The translations under genes were made by a program, and so were the position numbers. From Strongyloides papillosus (Eukaryota > Nematoda > Chromadorea > Rhabditida > Strongyloididae), in the NCBI GenBank assembly GCA_005656395.1, contig SRSI01000004.1, forward strand, positions 186,001-250,000: 64,000 bases of DNA, in the 5' to 3' direction. How positions within the stretch are numbered: position 1 is the first letter of the stretch; each line of letters starts with the position of its first letter. The notes under the pieces are model-generated. The model was given only the letters and a program-made list of their open reading frames with translations. It had not been told where the DNA came from and did no database searches. Positions 25,496-39,800 of the stretch are shown here, in pieces.

Positions 25496-28341
25496 AATTC
25501 CTTTCAACAATAATAATAGCATTTTGAGAAAGAAAATGTTTGTACATATGATTAAAAACAAATTTTTTCAAAACTACTTTTCTATTATCAATATGGAAAT
25601 GTCCTTATAAAATTATTCATAGAAAGAATAAGGTAAATTTTTGTTTTGGAATTAAATTACATAATTTTCTTTAATTCAAACAGGAAAATGATTCTATGAG
25701 TTAAATTCTCGACTGCAATTTTGTCTACCGACAAACAAATTCAATATTTTGTATTTCAGTTATTTTTCTTTCACTCGATGGTACCTGATGTATAAATGTT
25801 AAACAAATTATACATATTTATATAGATTTTGAGTTATGCTTCATATTTACTCAACAAGATTTAATTTTTTAAAAGTCATTTAACTAGATGATTAAAGAGA
25901 TTTTGTAGTTATTCTCAATTTAAAGCTTATTCAATTAATATAATTTGTTAACACATAATTTTATAGGTACAATAATAAGTTGTGTTTCTACTTTTTTTAA
26001 ATTATACAATAAATTAATAATTTCTTAATATTTTAATAATACACAAGGGAATACAAAATTTTAATTAGAAAATATTTTTTGTGCTTGCCGATTGAAATAA
26101 ACTGCATAATTTTTTTGGTAAGATGTTTATTCTATCAGAGATTATTGAAATTGCAGGATGTTAGTATTTATCATAAAAGACAGGCTAAAAAAAATTTGGC
26201 AATACCCATTGTGGAAATTCTGACATATTTTTGATATTCAATGTGTTAAACTGCGTCACTATTGTGTGAATAACAGGAATAAACAAAAATTTCAACGTGT
26301 TTCTTAATTTTAGCAACAATCATATTTTAATTTGCTCTTTATTGTAAAAAAGATGAATAATCTTTTTATTTGTATAAGATTATTTTTTGTTTTTTACAAA
26401 TAATTTCAAATCTTTTTGTATGATAAAAAACATTTATTTCGAAAGTGATAAATATTACCATATACTCAGAATCTTTTCAAATATCAAATGGATTTATTTC
26501 GGTATAGATCTACGTTATTTAAATATAAAACATTTCACAGTGCATTATTTAAATGAACTATGTTTGAATTGATAAAAAATATACGCTACTTTAAAAATAA
26601 AAAGGTAACAAAGCATTAAATAATACAAATATATTTTTTATTTTTGATAATTTCCGATATTTTCTTTTTTTCTTGTTAAATTTACTAGAAGAATCATAGT
26701 AAACATCTTATATCCTATCTTCTATAGACTTCTAAAACATCTGTAATAATCTTTTCCCTCTCCGAAAAGATCCCTTTTATTTAAAAATTATTTTCTTATA
26801 CAATGAGCTTTTTTCTAATTTATAAAACAAAGATATTTTTCCAATAAATTGTAAATTTATTCTACTGTCCTACATTATATTCTATTTTTGAATTACGTGA
26901 TTAGTATATTTGTTTTTCCACAACAATCTTAGTTTGAAATAAAAAGTTTTATAAACGGTGATCTTCTAAAAATATGTTTACATATTTTAGTCCAACGTTT
27001 TTATCAAAGCAGCTATTGGAATATTTTTCGTTTTCTAAAAATATTCTAAAGAATGACCTCATATATACGATAAGTTATATATGAAGCTAAAAATATTTTA
27101 CCCTCAAATAATAGATGAGTAAATTGTGTTCACGTAATAATATCTAAAGTACTTATCATTTTACAACAATGAAATTATTCTTTATTGCATATCATTACTA
27201 TTTAAATTATTTCAATAATGTACCATATCTAATAAACTATAAAATATTTTAATGATCTTTTAATAATTTGTTTCTGTGTATTTGATTAGAAAAAATGAAA
27301 TATGTAGTTTTCATTAATGATAACAAGGAACATTTTTTTTGGAAACAAAAATTAGTTTTTTAGTAGCTGTAAATATATTAATTTTTGCATTTATTTAGCA
27401 TCAAATAGTAATCAATTTAGAACATCGAATGGAATATGTCATTTTAAAATAATCTTTTTTAAAATTGTAATTTTTATTTTTTTGAATTAAAAAAGAGAAA
27501 TATTTTGTTTAGAATGATTTACTTTTGACATTATTAAAGCACATTATAACATTAATGTAAATTTTTGATTATTTTTAGCTATTAGCAACATTGATTTCAA
27601 TTATTTAAACATATAAAAAAGATTAATTGTCTGTTGAAATGTAAAAACATTAATTATTTTAACAAATTACTTTTTATATTCTAAATTCATCTATATACAA
27701 AAATTATGTTTAAAATTTTACTGCTCTTATTAATCAAATTGTTTTATGATTTATCAATTTATTTTCAACAAAAAAAAATGAATAATTAATTATATATTAA
27801 AATAAATAAAAAAAGTTTATGTGGGTTATAGCCAGAAATAAATAAGATGTAAGTATTTGAAAAGTTTTATGCAATAATTTAGCGTAGGTTTGTAACAATT
27901 CGTAATAATAATGTTTTAATTATAAAAAAATAGTTTATTGTTTTTTAAAAAATATATAATTTGATTTTTTTAGTTTAAAAAGCAAAAATTTATTGATTGA
28001 AAATCCAATATTATAATTTTAGATCAATGAGAACTTTTTTTACTGGTATTGATATAATAGAATTAAAAAAAATATTGTAACAGGTTATGAAACAACTTGA
28101 TATCAATTAGACATTTGAAGTAAAAAATGATACTTAAAATGTAGGTGTTGACATTTATGAAAAACGACAATAATATTTAAAGTCATTAATATGTAAATAA
28201 ATATATTAAAATTTAAAAAATGAAGTAAACATTAATTTTAACTTTTTAATCTTTTATTTCTATAAAATTTTGTAAAATATTTTCATAATTAATGTATCAT
28301 ATCATATTCTCCCACTCAGTACTTAAGATATGGTTAAATAA

Positions 28342-28360
28342 ATAAGATAAGATAAGATAT
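28342..28360. repeat. Short ATAAG microsatellite
   Basis: About three and a half tandem copies of a five-base unit. Very short and probably without function. Confidence 0.5.
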
Positions 28361-29424
28361 ATTTTGTTATACTAAGAGATTATCAAATAAAATATAAAAG
28401 ATGCTTTAAAAATAGGTAACTTATATTTATGATAAATTTTTTAATATAAATAAATTTATATTCATAAATATATGTTTATGATATTATATTTTTAAATTTG
28501 CACTATTGCATTATTTAAAATTTTTTAAATTTACTTTTTTTTAACTATTACCAATAAGATTTAAATTACAATCTTTTTATTATTTTATATATATATTATC
28601 ATTATTAATATAGTAAAATTAAAATTTAATCTTAGAGAATAATATTATTATTAATGTTAAAATACTTTCAAGATTACTTTGTCAACCCATAATACTAAAC
28701 AATTACTTTTAACATGTTTTTAATAATTCTGTTGTATAGGTGAATAAATATTTTTATTATAATATAATTTTTATAAACATTCTAATGTTTCAAAATAGAT
28801 ATACAATAAAATTATTTTTTCTATCACTCACATACTTGATATCATTAATAGTACATAATAAGTTAGTAATTAAAGAAATAACAATTAATAATAATAATCA
28901 TTCTATTATTGTAGTATTTAAGTACGTTTTTTAAATTTTTGACATATGTTTTTAATTATCACAGTTAATAGATCTTTTTATTTTCTCTAATATCGGCAAT
29001 GATGAAGATTTAATAAAGTATCTTTTTTCAATTCATCTTTCATTAGTCATCATCTATTTAAAACAATTAAAGACACTGTTATTTTTACTTTTAAAAAGTT
29101 TTTCTATCTTTTAAAGATATAGGTTAACTTTATCTTAATATTTTATATATTTGGCATTTATATATCATCTTGTTATTAAAATCTTTTATATTTGTTTTTT
29201 TTACGATGAAAAGTTGATTTAACAAATGTTTTATAAAGTTCAAATATGACGGGTGATTTCTTTGGACCACAATATTGTTGATTTTAAAACGTTTAATCAT
29301 ACTATGCATAGCCACAATACAATTTAACCAGCATTATAAAATGATTATCATATTTCTCAGTCTTTCTTTAACATTATTATATATAAATACAAATTTACTG
29401 GAAAAATTACAATGTTAGTTGAGG

Positions 29425-29640
29425 GGGTGCTTTGTTTTTTATTAGAACTAACAAACTTATCTCCTCCTTGTTGTGATATATAGTTGGCAAGCTATATAGA
29501 TCAACAGATAAGTAACAATTATATTTAAATATTTCTACTTATCATCTTATCCACTTGTTGGGGATATGTGTGTGAAGGAAGTTACACAAAATGCCAACTA
29601 AAATATTACGTATATATCATCATCAAGGCAAACGCCCCAT
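29425..29640. promoter_or_regulatory. Candidate cis-regulatory module upstream of twitchin
   Basis: A patch about 1.2-1.4 kb before the twitchin start that is clearly less AT-rich than its surroundings. It includes GTTGAGGGGGTGC, CTCCTCCTTGTTG, a CACTTG E-box next to GTTGGGG (near 29551), and AAGGCAAACGCCCC. E-boxes of this type are bound by myogenic bHLH factors such as HLH-1 in C. elegans muscle genes. The assignment is inference from composition, position and one motif. Confidence 0.3.
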
Positions 29641-30826
29641 TAATATATATTTAAAATTAAATGGTTACCTCAATAGAGTTAGAAAATAATATTCCTTCTT
29701 ATTTCTTAAAGAATCAACAAATTTGTGGAATTTTAATAGTGTCATTCTTTATTCATTATTTATCTAAAATTTTTACTTTCTAAACATTAAAATAAAACAA
29801 TAAATAATTATATTTATAATTTATATAACTTATTCATATAGTAAATTTTAAAATATATGCTATTAAATAACTTAATTTGGCATAACATTCTTATTTTGTT
29901 TACAAAACAAATATTACACTACTATACTTATTTTATCTATTCATACCGAATCATTACTATATCTTATTTCTATTCAATTCTATAATTTTTTTACAATAAA
30001 AATTTGTTTATTCTGTTAGTTCAAGTTTCAAGTACTAAACAGCTTTTACAAAATTAAAAATTTTCATCTTAATTATCTGAATTGAAAAATTGTGTTATCT
30101 CCTCATGTTTCATCTCCGTTACCAAAGTAATTCAATAGAAACTTATTTCTAGATATTGTATATATAAGTATTTTTTTTAAGATGTAAAATTACAAGATCA
30201 GTTTAAAATTTTAACAAATGTTTAAAAGTCTTATAAATAGAAAAAAATCCATTGATTTATTTCAAATCTTTAAAACTCAAACAATAATTAATTTTTGTAC
30301 ATTTTTCATCTACAAATATACTCTTTTAATTTATTATAAATAATCAACAATTTTTTATTTATTATTTCTATAATCTAGAAATTTATCTAAAGAAATTGGT
30401 GTTATTAAGAAGCAAACATACAAATTATAATGCGCAACTTGCAACAAATATATATTTTTTTTAAAATTGACGTGCTTTAACATAATCAAATTTAATTGAT
30501 ATGTAAATATTGTACACTTTATAAAATTTTTGAACTTGCATATATTTACATACCTAATTCTCAATGAGAAAGTGTTAATATTTAGGTTGCTCTAATATAT
30601 CTTTATAATACATTTTTAGTGTTCTATATATCTTTTTGCTATTAATTATCGATATCTCCATTGAATATGCATCTAACAAAAGCTTTATATTTAACCTAAC
30701 TTATTACTAGACTTTTTTTTCTATATAATTTTGATATTCTAACAATAAGTAAATTATTCTTCTAGATACACTTTTATCTAATAAAAAATTGTATATTGAT
30801 AACAAAAAAGAAAATAATTGTTAAGA

Positions 30827-33800
30827 ATGCCGGGAGCTCCCCGATTCATTCAGAAACCTTCTATTCAGCAGACACCGCAAGGTGATTTGCTGATGGAATG
30901 TAATTTAGAAGCAGATCCACTACCAGAAATTGTATGGCATCATAGTGGAACACCTATTGTTGCGGGTGGAAGAGTTCAATTATCTATTCAAAATGTTTCG
31001 GGTATCCAATATAAAGCGATACTCATTATTAAAGAACCAAATGCAGGAGATGGCGGAACATATAAATGTACTGCCTCAAATCAATTAGGAGAATCTAATG
31101 CAAATATTAATTTGAATTTTGCCGGAGGAAGTGATGATCAAAAAGGTAGTAGTAAAGGACCAACATTTATTGGAAAGCCACGTATTATTCCAAAAGATGG
31201 AGGGGCACTTATATTAATGGAATGTCGAGTAAAATCATCCAGTAAACCGACAGCCAAATGGTCAAAAGATGGGGCACTTTTACCGATTGGTGGACTTTTC
31301 CAAGATATATTTACTGATTTAGGGGATAATGCATATTTATGTCAATTAGAAATTAGAGTAAGTTTTTTTATTTATTGTTTAATAAATTAATTAATATATT
31401 TCTTTTTATAGAAACCATCAGCTAATGATGCTGGTCAATATCGTTGTACAATTAAAAATGATCAAGGTGAAACAAACGCAAACTTGACTTTAAATTTTGA
31501 ACAAGAGCCAACACAAGATGACAAAATTGGTAGACGTTCACCATCTGTTAATAAGGATGGACGTAAATCAAGAACACCATCGAGGCCTGGAACACCACAT
31601 AAAAAGAAGGATAAGGAAAAAAGTGAAAGAAATAAATCAAGAGAAGGAACACCAAAAAAATCAACTAGAAGTAGGACAGCTACACCGACTAAAGAATTAC
31701 GTGATTCGGAAAAGATGGATGTTGATGGGACATGTATGTTAAAAAAATGAATATTTTTAAACATTATTATTTTTCAGCTGTTAAAAGGAGATCTGATGCT
31801 CCACTACCTCCAAAGGAGAAGAAAAGTCGTCAGCGTTCTATTTCCCCAGCTGTTTCAGAACAAGCATCTATTAATTCTCAAGTAAAAAGTCAAAGCGAAG
31901 CTAAAAATATTCCAGTTGTCGTTGAACATATCAAATCACAGGTGAGTTTATGTCTTTTTTTAACGGTATTTTAAAACATATTTTTAATTGTGTTAATATA
32001 ATTATTTTTATAACAATTTATAATAGTTAATTATAAATCAAATGTTTTATAATTTACATTTTAAAATAGTTTAACTTATCTATTCCAAACTTTGGTTAAC
32101 TAATGGTGCTTTTTATTTTATTGCTTTTCAAATCTTTTTGTGATTAAATATAAATTTTAAAGTACCAATAATATAATTTTATATAATTATTTTTCATTTC
32201 ATAAAATATATATATCATTAAAATTGTAAAGATATTATATATAGTAAAAGTTGATTAATATTAAAAAAAATAAAAGCTTCCAATTGATCTTACTTCTTGT
32301 ATAATATATTTCGATAACTTTTATATGAATGATAGAAAAAAATAATAAGATTGGATAAATTTTTAACATATGTATGATATAGCAAATGAAAATTACTTAC
32401 AATGATAATAATATAAATACTTTCTTTTTATAGTTATGTAAACGTAGTATTTTTATTTTGAACATTAAAATCAATCATCATACCACATTATGTTTTTTCT
32501 ATCATTTAAAGTAGTCTTAATATTCTATCATCAAATTTACTTAATAGCTGTAGGCGTTTTATGACAATGATAAGCATCTCTTTTATTAATGGTTTTTAAA
32601 GTAAGGTGTAAATTACTTTGTTTCCTTTTCTTATATTGTGCAAGCTTTGTAAAAAGACATATGTTAACGAAAATTTCCTTCATATTTATAATCCAACCAT
32701 ACAATTGATTACATAAAAAATTGAAAATTAATACGGAAAATAAATTTTTTTACTAATTGATTTAAAATAAATAAAAAATTTTTTAGACTATCAATGTTGG
32801 TGATAGTACAACAATAACTTGTAAATTTCAATGTCATAATTCGACAAAAATTTCATGGTATAAAGACGGGAAGGTTATCACTTCATCTTCTGAATATACT
32901 CAAGCATTTGACGGCACAACTGCTAGATTATCTTTAAATCGCGTTACTCAAAATAATTCAGGAATTTACAAGGTTGTTGCAAAGTCTGAATATGGTGAAG
33001 CTGAATCATCAGCTAAAATTGATGTTGAACAAAAATCTAAAGATGATAATTTATTGGATGTTAAACCAAATTCTCGTAGGGCATCTCGTGATAGTATAAA
33101 TACTGATAAATCAGAAAGTGAATTAACTTCAATTTATCAAAAAAGAAATAAATCATCTGTATCACCAGCACCCTCAGTACAATCATTATCTGAACTTGAG
33201 GTTCCCAAAAAGACTTCAAGAAAAGGTAGTGCTGTAGAATCTGAACAAGAAAAATCATTGATAAGTGAAAGTGCAAAAGCACCAAAATCAAGAAATATGA
33301 CAACAAAAGATGATGTAGACGAGTCAAGTGTTGTGGAGGATGTAAGTTTTTGTTAAAATATTTAAAAAAAACTCAATATTAATATATATTATTTAATTCA
33401 ACCAACTTCTTGTTATACCTCTTTGGTATCTGATTGTTACATAATAGATACATTTTTGAAAATTTAAGTACAATCTAAAGGTTATCATATAAATTAATAT
33501 ACATATTTTAATATTTTACTGCAAAATCTTTCCGATTTCCATAATATATTTAAAAAGTTCTACTTTTTCTATTTACATTTTCTCAGATTTCCACTTTGAA
33601 ATATTTTACTCATTTTGTTAAAGTTTTAACATAACTATTGGAATAACAACTATCAATTTATTTTAAAATTTTATCATATTTTTTAACTAACACCTTCTAC
33701 AACACATTATTGTAATTTTGAACTTTTACAATTTTATATTACCTACAAAAAGAGGCTATTGTTATTTAAAGTGGTATATATCTTCTGAAAATCATTAATA

Positions 33801-36800
33801 TTGTTTTAACAACTTATGTAAGAATACAACATAAATTTTCATTGTTATTACTTAAAAGTTAATTGTACTATAATAGTATATGTTTCGTAATATTTCAACC
33901 AACAAGTTATTACTATAAATTTAATCTTTTCTCTTCCAACTTTAATCAAAGACATTTTTTATCTATATATATTTTTCTCTCCGTTATTTACTATAATTTT
34001 TTAACAATATTCTAAAAGAGATGAGTTTCCTATCAAAAACAACATCGGACACGGATTTACAAAAAAAGATTAATACCAACAGCTTTTCATCTATTGAGGC
34101 AAAAGTTAAAGAATGGAAAAGAAAAAATTATGATTATCAACAAAAAAAATATCAAACTTTAGGAAACAATTTACTACAACCTCTTAATTCAATAGCTAAT
34201 GATCGAAGAAAGTCCATGTCTGACATACATGCATTTGTATTAACAAAATTACCAACTGGACATGCAAGACATAATATATTAAAACATATGATAGATTTAG
34301 AAACACCAACACCTACAGAAAATGGCTCTATTTTGGATGATGATGATTTTCTTTTGACAAGGAGAAAAAACTCTTATGGATATAAGAATACGGGATTACA
34401 AAAATGTCGTTCATCAGCTTCAACAATTGGAAGCAATTTTGATATTGATAAAAATAGTTCCAAATTTAGTTATGTGTTACCTTCTATTAGAACTACACAA
34501 TATCGAAGTAAGTCTACCTCAGATATCCATGAATTTGTACGTTCAAGAATGATGGAGGGAACTTGTCGTAGTAATATACTTTTTGATATTCTTGATCTTG
34601 CTATACCTGTCCCATCTGAAAGATCATCATTTCATGATGACATATCATCACTTAAAGATTGGAAGTCACTTGTTCAATTAAAACCAATATCAATTAATGA
34701 AAATAAATGTAGAAAACTTTCACCAGTTCCTCCATTGATATTTGGTAGAACAATGCTAAGAAAAACATCTTTAAGAAATACTGCAATGACTGGTGGTTTA
34801 GTTCATTCTAATTCTATGTCAAACATGATACCATTTAATAAAACGATTGTTTTTGACCATATAATTCCAGAGGAAATAGAAAGTGCAATAAAATCACCAA
34901 TTCGTACAACACCATCACCAAAATCTTGTGATAAAAAGCAATATTTTGATTTATCCAGCTTTACAAAAAATGGTTTATCAAATGTTAAGCAAAATAGTGG
35001 TGCTAGTATTAATGGAAAACAAAATTCAGCACTAGTATTAACGGATGATAAAAATCGTAGCAATAAAAAATCTCATGATAAAAAAAAATTGGAATTTGGC
35101 AATGTATCGTCAACAAATCTGAGAGTTGCAAATAACAATGTAAATACGGGAAAAAGATCAAGTGCTAATGACAACAAACCAATAGATATGATGAATGATC
35201 CTAAATGTAGTAGTGGGGAAAAAAAATTAAAAAATCGTGATAATGCTATGCGAAAATTTGCCGTTTGTAGTAATGATTTAATGGATAATGTTGAAATGGT
35301 AAAGAGCACTTTTCTATGTAATGATATTTAAGTTTTTTTTTTTTCATATCTCATACCTCAACTACTTGTACTATGATTGGGATTTTGAAACCAATTATCA
35401 TACTTTGATTTTTTTTATTATATGCTAATTAAAATTAGATTAAAAAAGTAGTAACTTCTGTCTAGAAATCTTCCTCTTTCATTATCCCTCCAAACTATTC
35501 GAAAAACGTTTTATATATTAAAATTTTTATTATTACAAATATTTCACTATTCTTATTCGCATTAATAGTTGTAGAAGATAGATAACTGCATTATATCACA
35601 ATTCTCTTAAACACATACACATATTCATTCATATTTTTAAGTAAATTAACTTCTCATTAAGTGATTTAACTTATAGATGAAAAATCACTACCTTCAATTT
35701 TTCCTCTCTCTTACATTACTTTTTAGTATGTTAAGATAAAAAAGATATTATTAAATATTTCAAGTACTAGCCATAGGCTGAAACAATTTTTGCAGTAAGT
35801 TAATTCTGAGGAGTACTGAGAAAGATGTAGATATTATTAATTGAAAAATGACAATGGCATTGGTAAAAGTGTTAATAAGAATTTGATATAAGATTTATTT
35901 TAACTTGATGCAAATATGTTTGTGTATTTTTAAACAATTGTTTGCAATTATTTTAATAGTGAACAATGTAGATCCTTTCTATAGGTAGTATGATTACATT
36001 TTGGCTAAGATGTTTAAATATATGATTTATGGGTAAACTTTTTGATTAACAGCAAGTATAATAGTTGTAGTTGTGTATTGGTATCATAAGTATCATTTAA
36101 ATCTTTTTAAAAAACAACATTCTTTTGCAAGAATATCATAAGCTGTTGATATTTTCAATTTATTTATCTCCCATTTTTCTACTATCAATTACGTCTCATC
36201 AAGTAAATTTACAAAAAGTGAAGTGCTTTACAAGATTCGTTTCTTTTTTAGAGATTTTACTAAAAAAATTAAACAATTTATTATTGTTACATTTTTATTT
36301 TTTTTAAATTTCTACCTTCACACAACACTTTAACAAAATAATCTTTTTGCCTTTTACATAAACATTACGATTTCCGAAGGTTGCATCTTGCACGTATACT
36401 TCAAACTTGATAGTTAAATAGATCTTAAAATCTCTCTACCATCATCAAGTGCACGATATATTTTTTTATTAAAAATCTTTATCATCTCATTCACTATATT
36501 TCAATACTTATAACAGTCATTATATAAAAATTGAGATGAAACAATTTGTTAATATTACCTATAAGAACTATTGTTAGTTTATTAGCAAAGATATTAATAT
36601 TGAAGATCAAAAGATTTATTTATTAAGATAAGATAAATACAATACTAAAAATTTAATATTTGAAACTAATTTAATCTCTAATCGCTCTTAATAATTATTG
36701 TATATATTTTTAAAAGATTACCTATCTAATTACTTTATACATAGTATCGTTTTGAAATACTTTTTTAACTAAATATAAGAAGTTGGTTTTGTAATAAATA

Positions 36801-39800
36801 TTATTAACAAAACAACAAATATTTATATGTTTTTTAGAGTATTTTGGATGAAATCCCAGCTTCGGGATTAAAAATTTCTGAAGAAAGGCGACGTGAATTA
36901 CTTAGACTTAGTGGACAAGGCGATTCAGACGACGAAATAACAGAAAGCATTTCTGAATTACCATCTATTTCTACGTCTGCAAAGCCAAGAGCCGCCAAAA
37001 AATCTGTTAAATTAGCTATTGACGAAGAGGTAACAAAAAAAAATCTTTTTATCATTTAATATCAACTTGTTATCGTAGAAATGTCTAAATTCACGTTGTC
37101 TTGTAAAATACGTTTTATGTTTAAAAAATATGTTCTAACATTTTATTTTATAATTTAACTTTTTGTCTGTTGTCTTGTTTTATAATTGTCTTTTGTATTT
37201 TAGTCTGCTGGAATGCCGGCTGTAATTGCCGTTAAAACCACAAAACATTCTGCTGTCATTGAGGGTGAATTGACATCATCAAAAGTAGAGAAAGAAACTG
37301 TATGTTAGTAATGTATAATTCTTTTATTGTTTCTTCAGGTTGCTGAAGAGTCGCAAGTCACTGTTAATGCTAAAAAAGTTAAAAAACGTATTGTCAAAAA
37401 AGATGGTGTTGTTCAGTCTGTCTCTGAAACGGGAAGTGAAAGTGTAGAAACGACTTCTCAAAAATCTGTTTCAACGTCCTTGTCAAGTGAAAGTCATACT
37501 AGAAAAATAAAAAAATCACAAACTAATAACACTGAGAATAAAAAAATTGATGATGAAGATAATGATGTAGATACTTGTTCCTACAAAAATTTATTATACC
37601 CTATATATACATTATTTCCCTTTTTCTGTCTCCCTTTAAACCCTCAATTATATATAATGTTTTCATTTTAGTATCAAATTAAGAGAGATTCTGTTACATC
37701 AGAGGAGAAAACTGCATTTATGAGGGTAAGATTTATGTAATTAATATGTATATTCTCTTAACAACATATAACCTACTTATAATTATCAAATAAATAACAT
37801 TGCATGATTTATAAAATATTTGATTCGCATATTGTTTGTCAATTATAATTGATTAACGATCTTGCTCTTATCATAAAAAAAAATTAAAATTTTGTAAATG
37901 TGTATGTTTACTAATCAACTTATAGAAAAGTGAAAAATTATCAAGCATATCATCTGGTAAAAGAAGTGACATATCATCAACATCTAAATCTTCAGTTACC
38001 AATAAGCAAACAGAAGTTAAAAAAAAGTCTAAAAGAACAGAGGAATTATCATCTCCTTTCTCTGTAAAACTTAAGAAAACACCAAAAAAACAATCAAATA
38101 AAGATGATGAGACAGAGGATTATAAACTAAATGCAGTTAAAACTAGTACATCATCTGTGTCTCAAGTTGGTAGAGGATCTGACTCCACAGATAGTTCAAG
38201 AAAAAATTCAATATTAGAATTCAATAAAGGAAAAATATTTGAATTAAAAAAATCCGAATCTGGAAATGTTGTAAGATTATTAAAACAATTTCTATTCCTC
38301 TGTTGAGTCGTGAATTATTATGCCTATGAAAACCTATCATCAAACCAACTATACCTTAACTTTTTTTATCAAATGAATAATATCACTTCTTTCCAAACTA
38401 TAATTTTTCACCACTCATTCACTAATACCTTTGCAAATTAAAATACTTGAAGTAATTTACACTAATCGCATGGAAAATTGTTATTTTTACTATCAGTTTA
38501 TAAAGATTTTTTTCAATTATAGCATGTATTTCTTTATCCTTTTTTATAATAATAATCCAATATATAATTTACTTTATTGTAGCGCCGAAGTAGTGTTGAT
38601 ATGAGACGTGGCTCTGTCAGCTTTGCTGAAGTAACAGAAAAAGAATCAACACCACTAAAACCAATGGGACCAAAAGGATGCCCAGCACGTATTATTGAAA
38701 TTCCAGAAAACGTTACAGTTTCTGAGAATGATACTGCTGTATTTAAATGTAAAATTGAGGGTGATCCGGCTCCAACGTTTAAATGGTATAAGGGTAAAAG
38801 AGAAATTATCAATGGGCCAAGAATTAAAATTATGACTGATGGTAAGGAGGGTGAAATAACATTAGTTATTGGAAAATGTCGTAGTCAAGATGATGGTCAA
38901 TATACTTTAAATGTTGAGAATAAAAATGGAAAAGATTCTTCACCATCTAAATTATTGGTTACTGCTGAGAGTGGTTTAGATTTCCGATCTATGCTAAAAA
39001 CAAGGTATATTTTTCACATATAATATTTTTATTAAATAACCATTTTTAGAGATTCTGTACAAATGGGATCAGCAAATAAAGAAAAACCAGAAGAAATGAC
39101 ACCTGATGCAAGGAGAATGTCATTATTTCCAGGAAAAAAAGTTGAGAAATGGGATAAACCATTGGAAGATACAACATGCCAACAACAAGTTAATAAAATG
39201 GTTGAACTTAAATGTGTTTACTCTCGCCCCAATGCAAAAATTAGATGGTATAAAGATAAGAAAGAAATTTTCTCTGGTGGTTTAAAATATCGTATTAACA
39301 TTGAGAAGAATGAAACAACATTAGTTATTAATAATCCAGAAGTTGAAGATACTGGAAATTATATCTGTGAAGCAAATGGTATTAAGACGAATTGTCAATT
39401 AACTGTTCTTGAACCACCATTAAAATGTCAATTTGTTGTTCCCCTTCCAAATACACAAGAAGTTTTTAGGACTAAAAAAGCAGAATTATCATGTAAAGTT
39501 AATACTAGTAAAGCACCATTAGTATGGTTAAGAAATGGTAAAGAGGTATCGCCGGATGATCCAAGATTTATAATAGAAAAAGATGCTGTTGGTAGATTTA
39601 CTATAAAAATTAAAGAAGTTATTGAAAGTGATCATTGTGAATGGATAGCTAAAGTTTCCAATGAAGTTAAATCTAAATGTATGGTATATGTTGAGGAACC
39701 TCGTCAAACATTTGTTGTTCCACTAAAATCTCAAAAAGTAACTGAGAAGGAAGATGCTACAATGGAATGTGATGTTAATGATAGGGATGCTGAAGTTGAA

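Larger units (their letters stand above)
25496..30826. other. Long gene-free region upstream of twitchin
   Basis: 5.3 kb without a supportable gene. Frames of 60-69 codons at 26387-26572, 28740-28934, 29130-29315 (minus) and 30355-30564 (minus) are Ile/Tyr/Asn/Lys-rich and resemble nothing. A short pentanucleotide tandem (ATAAG units) lies at 28342-28360. The one patch that stands out from the A/T background is 29425-29640. The rest is presumably twitchin promoter and spacer. Confidence 0.5.

Noticed and set aside
26387..30564. Several 60-70-codon frames in the twitchin upstream region
   Set aside because: All are low-complexity, hydrophobic or Asn/Lys-rich, with no conserved pattern, and occur at the rate expected by chance on both strands.
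37600..37671. Twitchin exon 7 reading on past 37566 into a hydrophobic tail and stop
   Set aside because: A GTAGAT donor at 37567 and the TTTTAG before 37672 join at phase 0 to a Lys/Glu-rich exon that continues the linker; the read-through is simply intron sequence.
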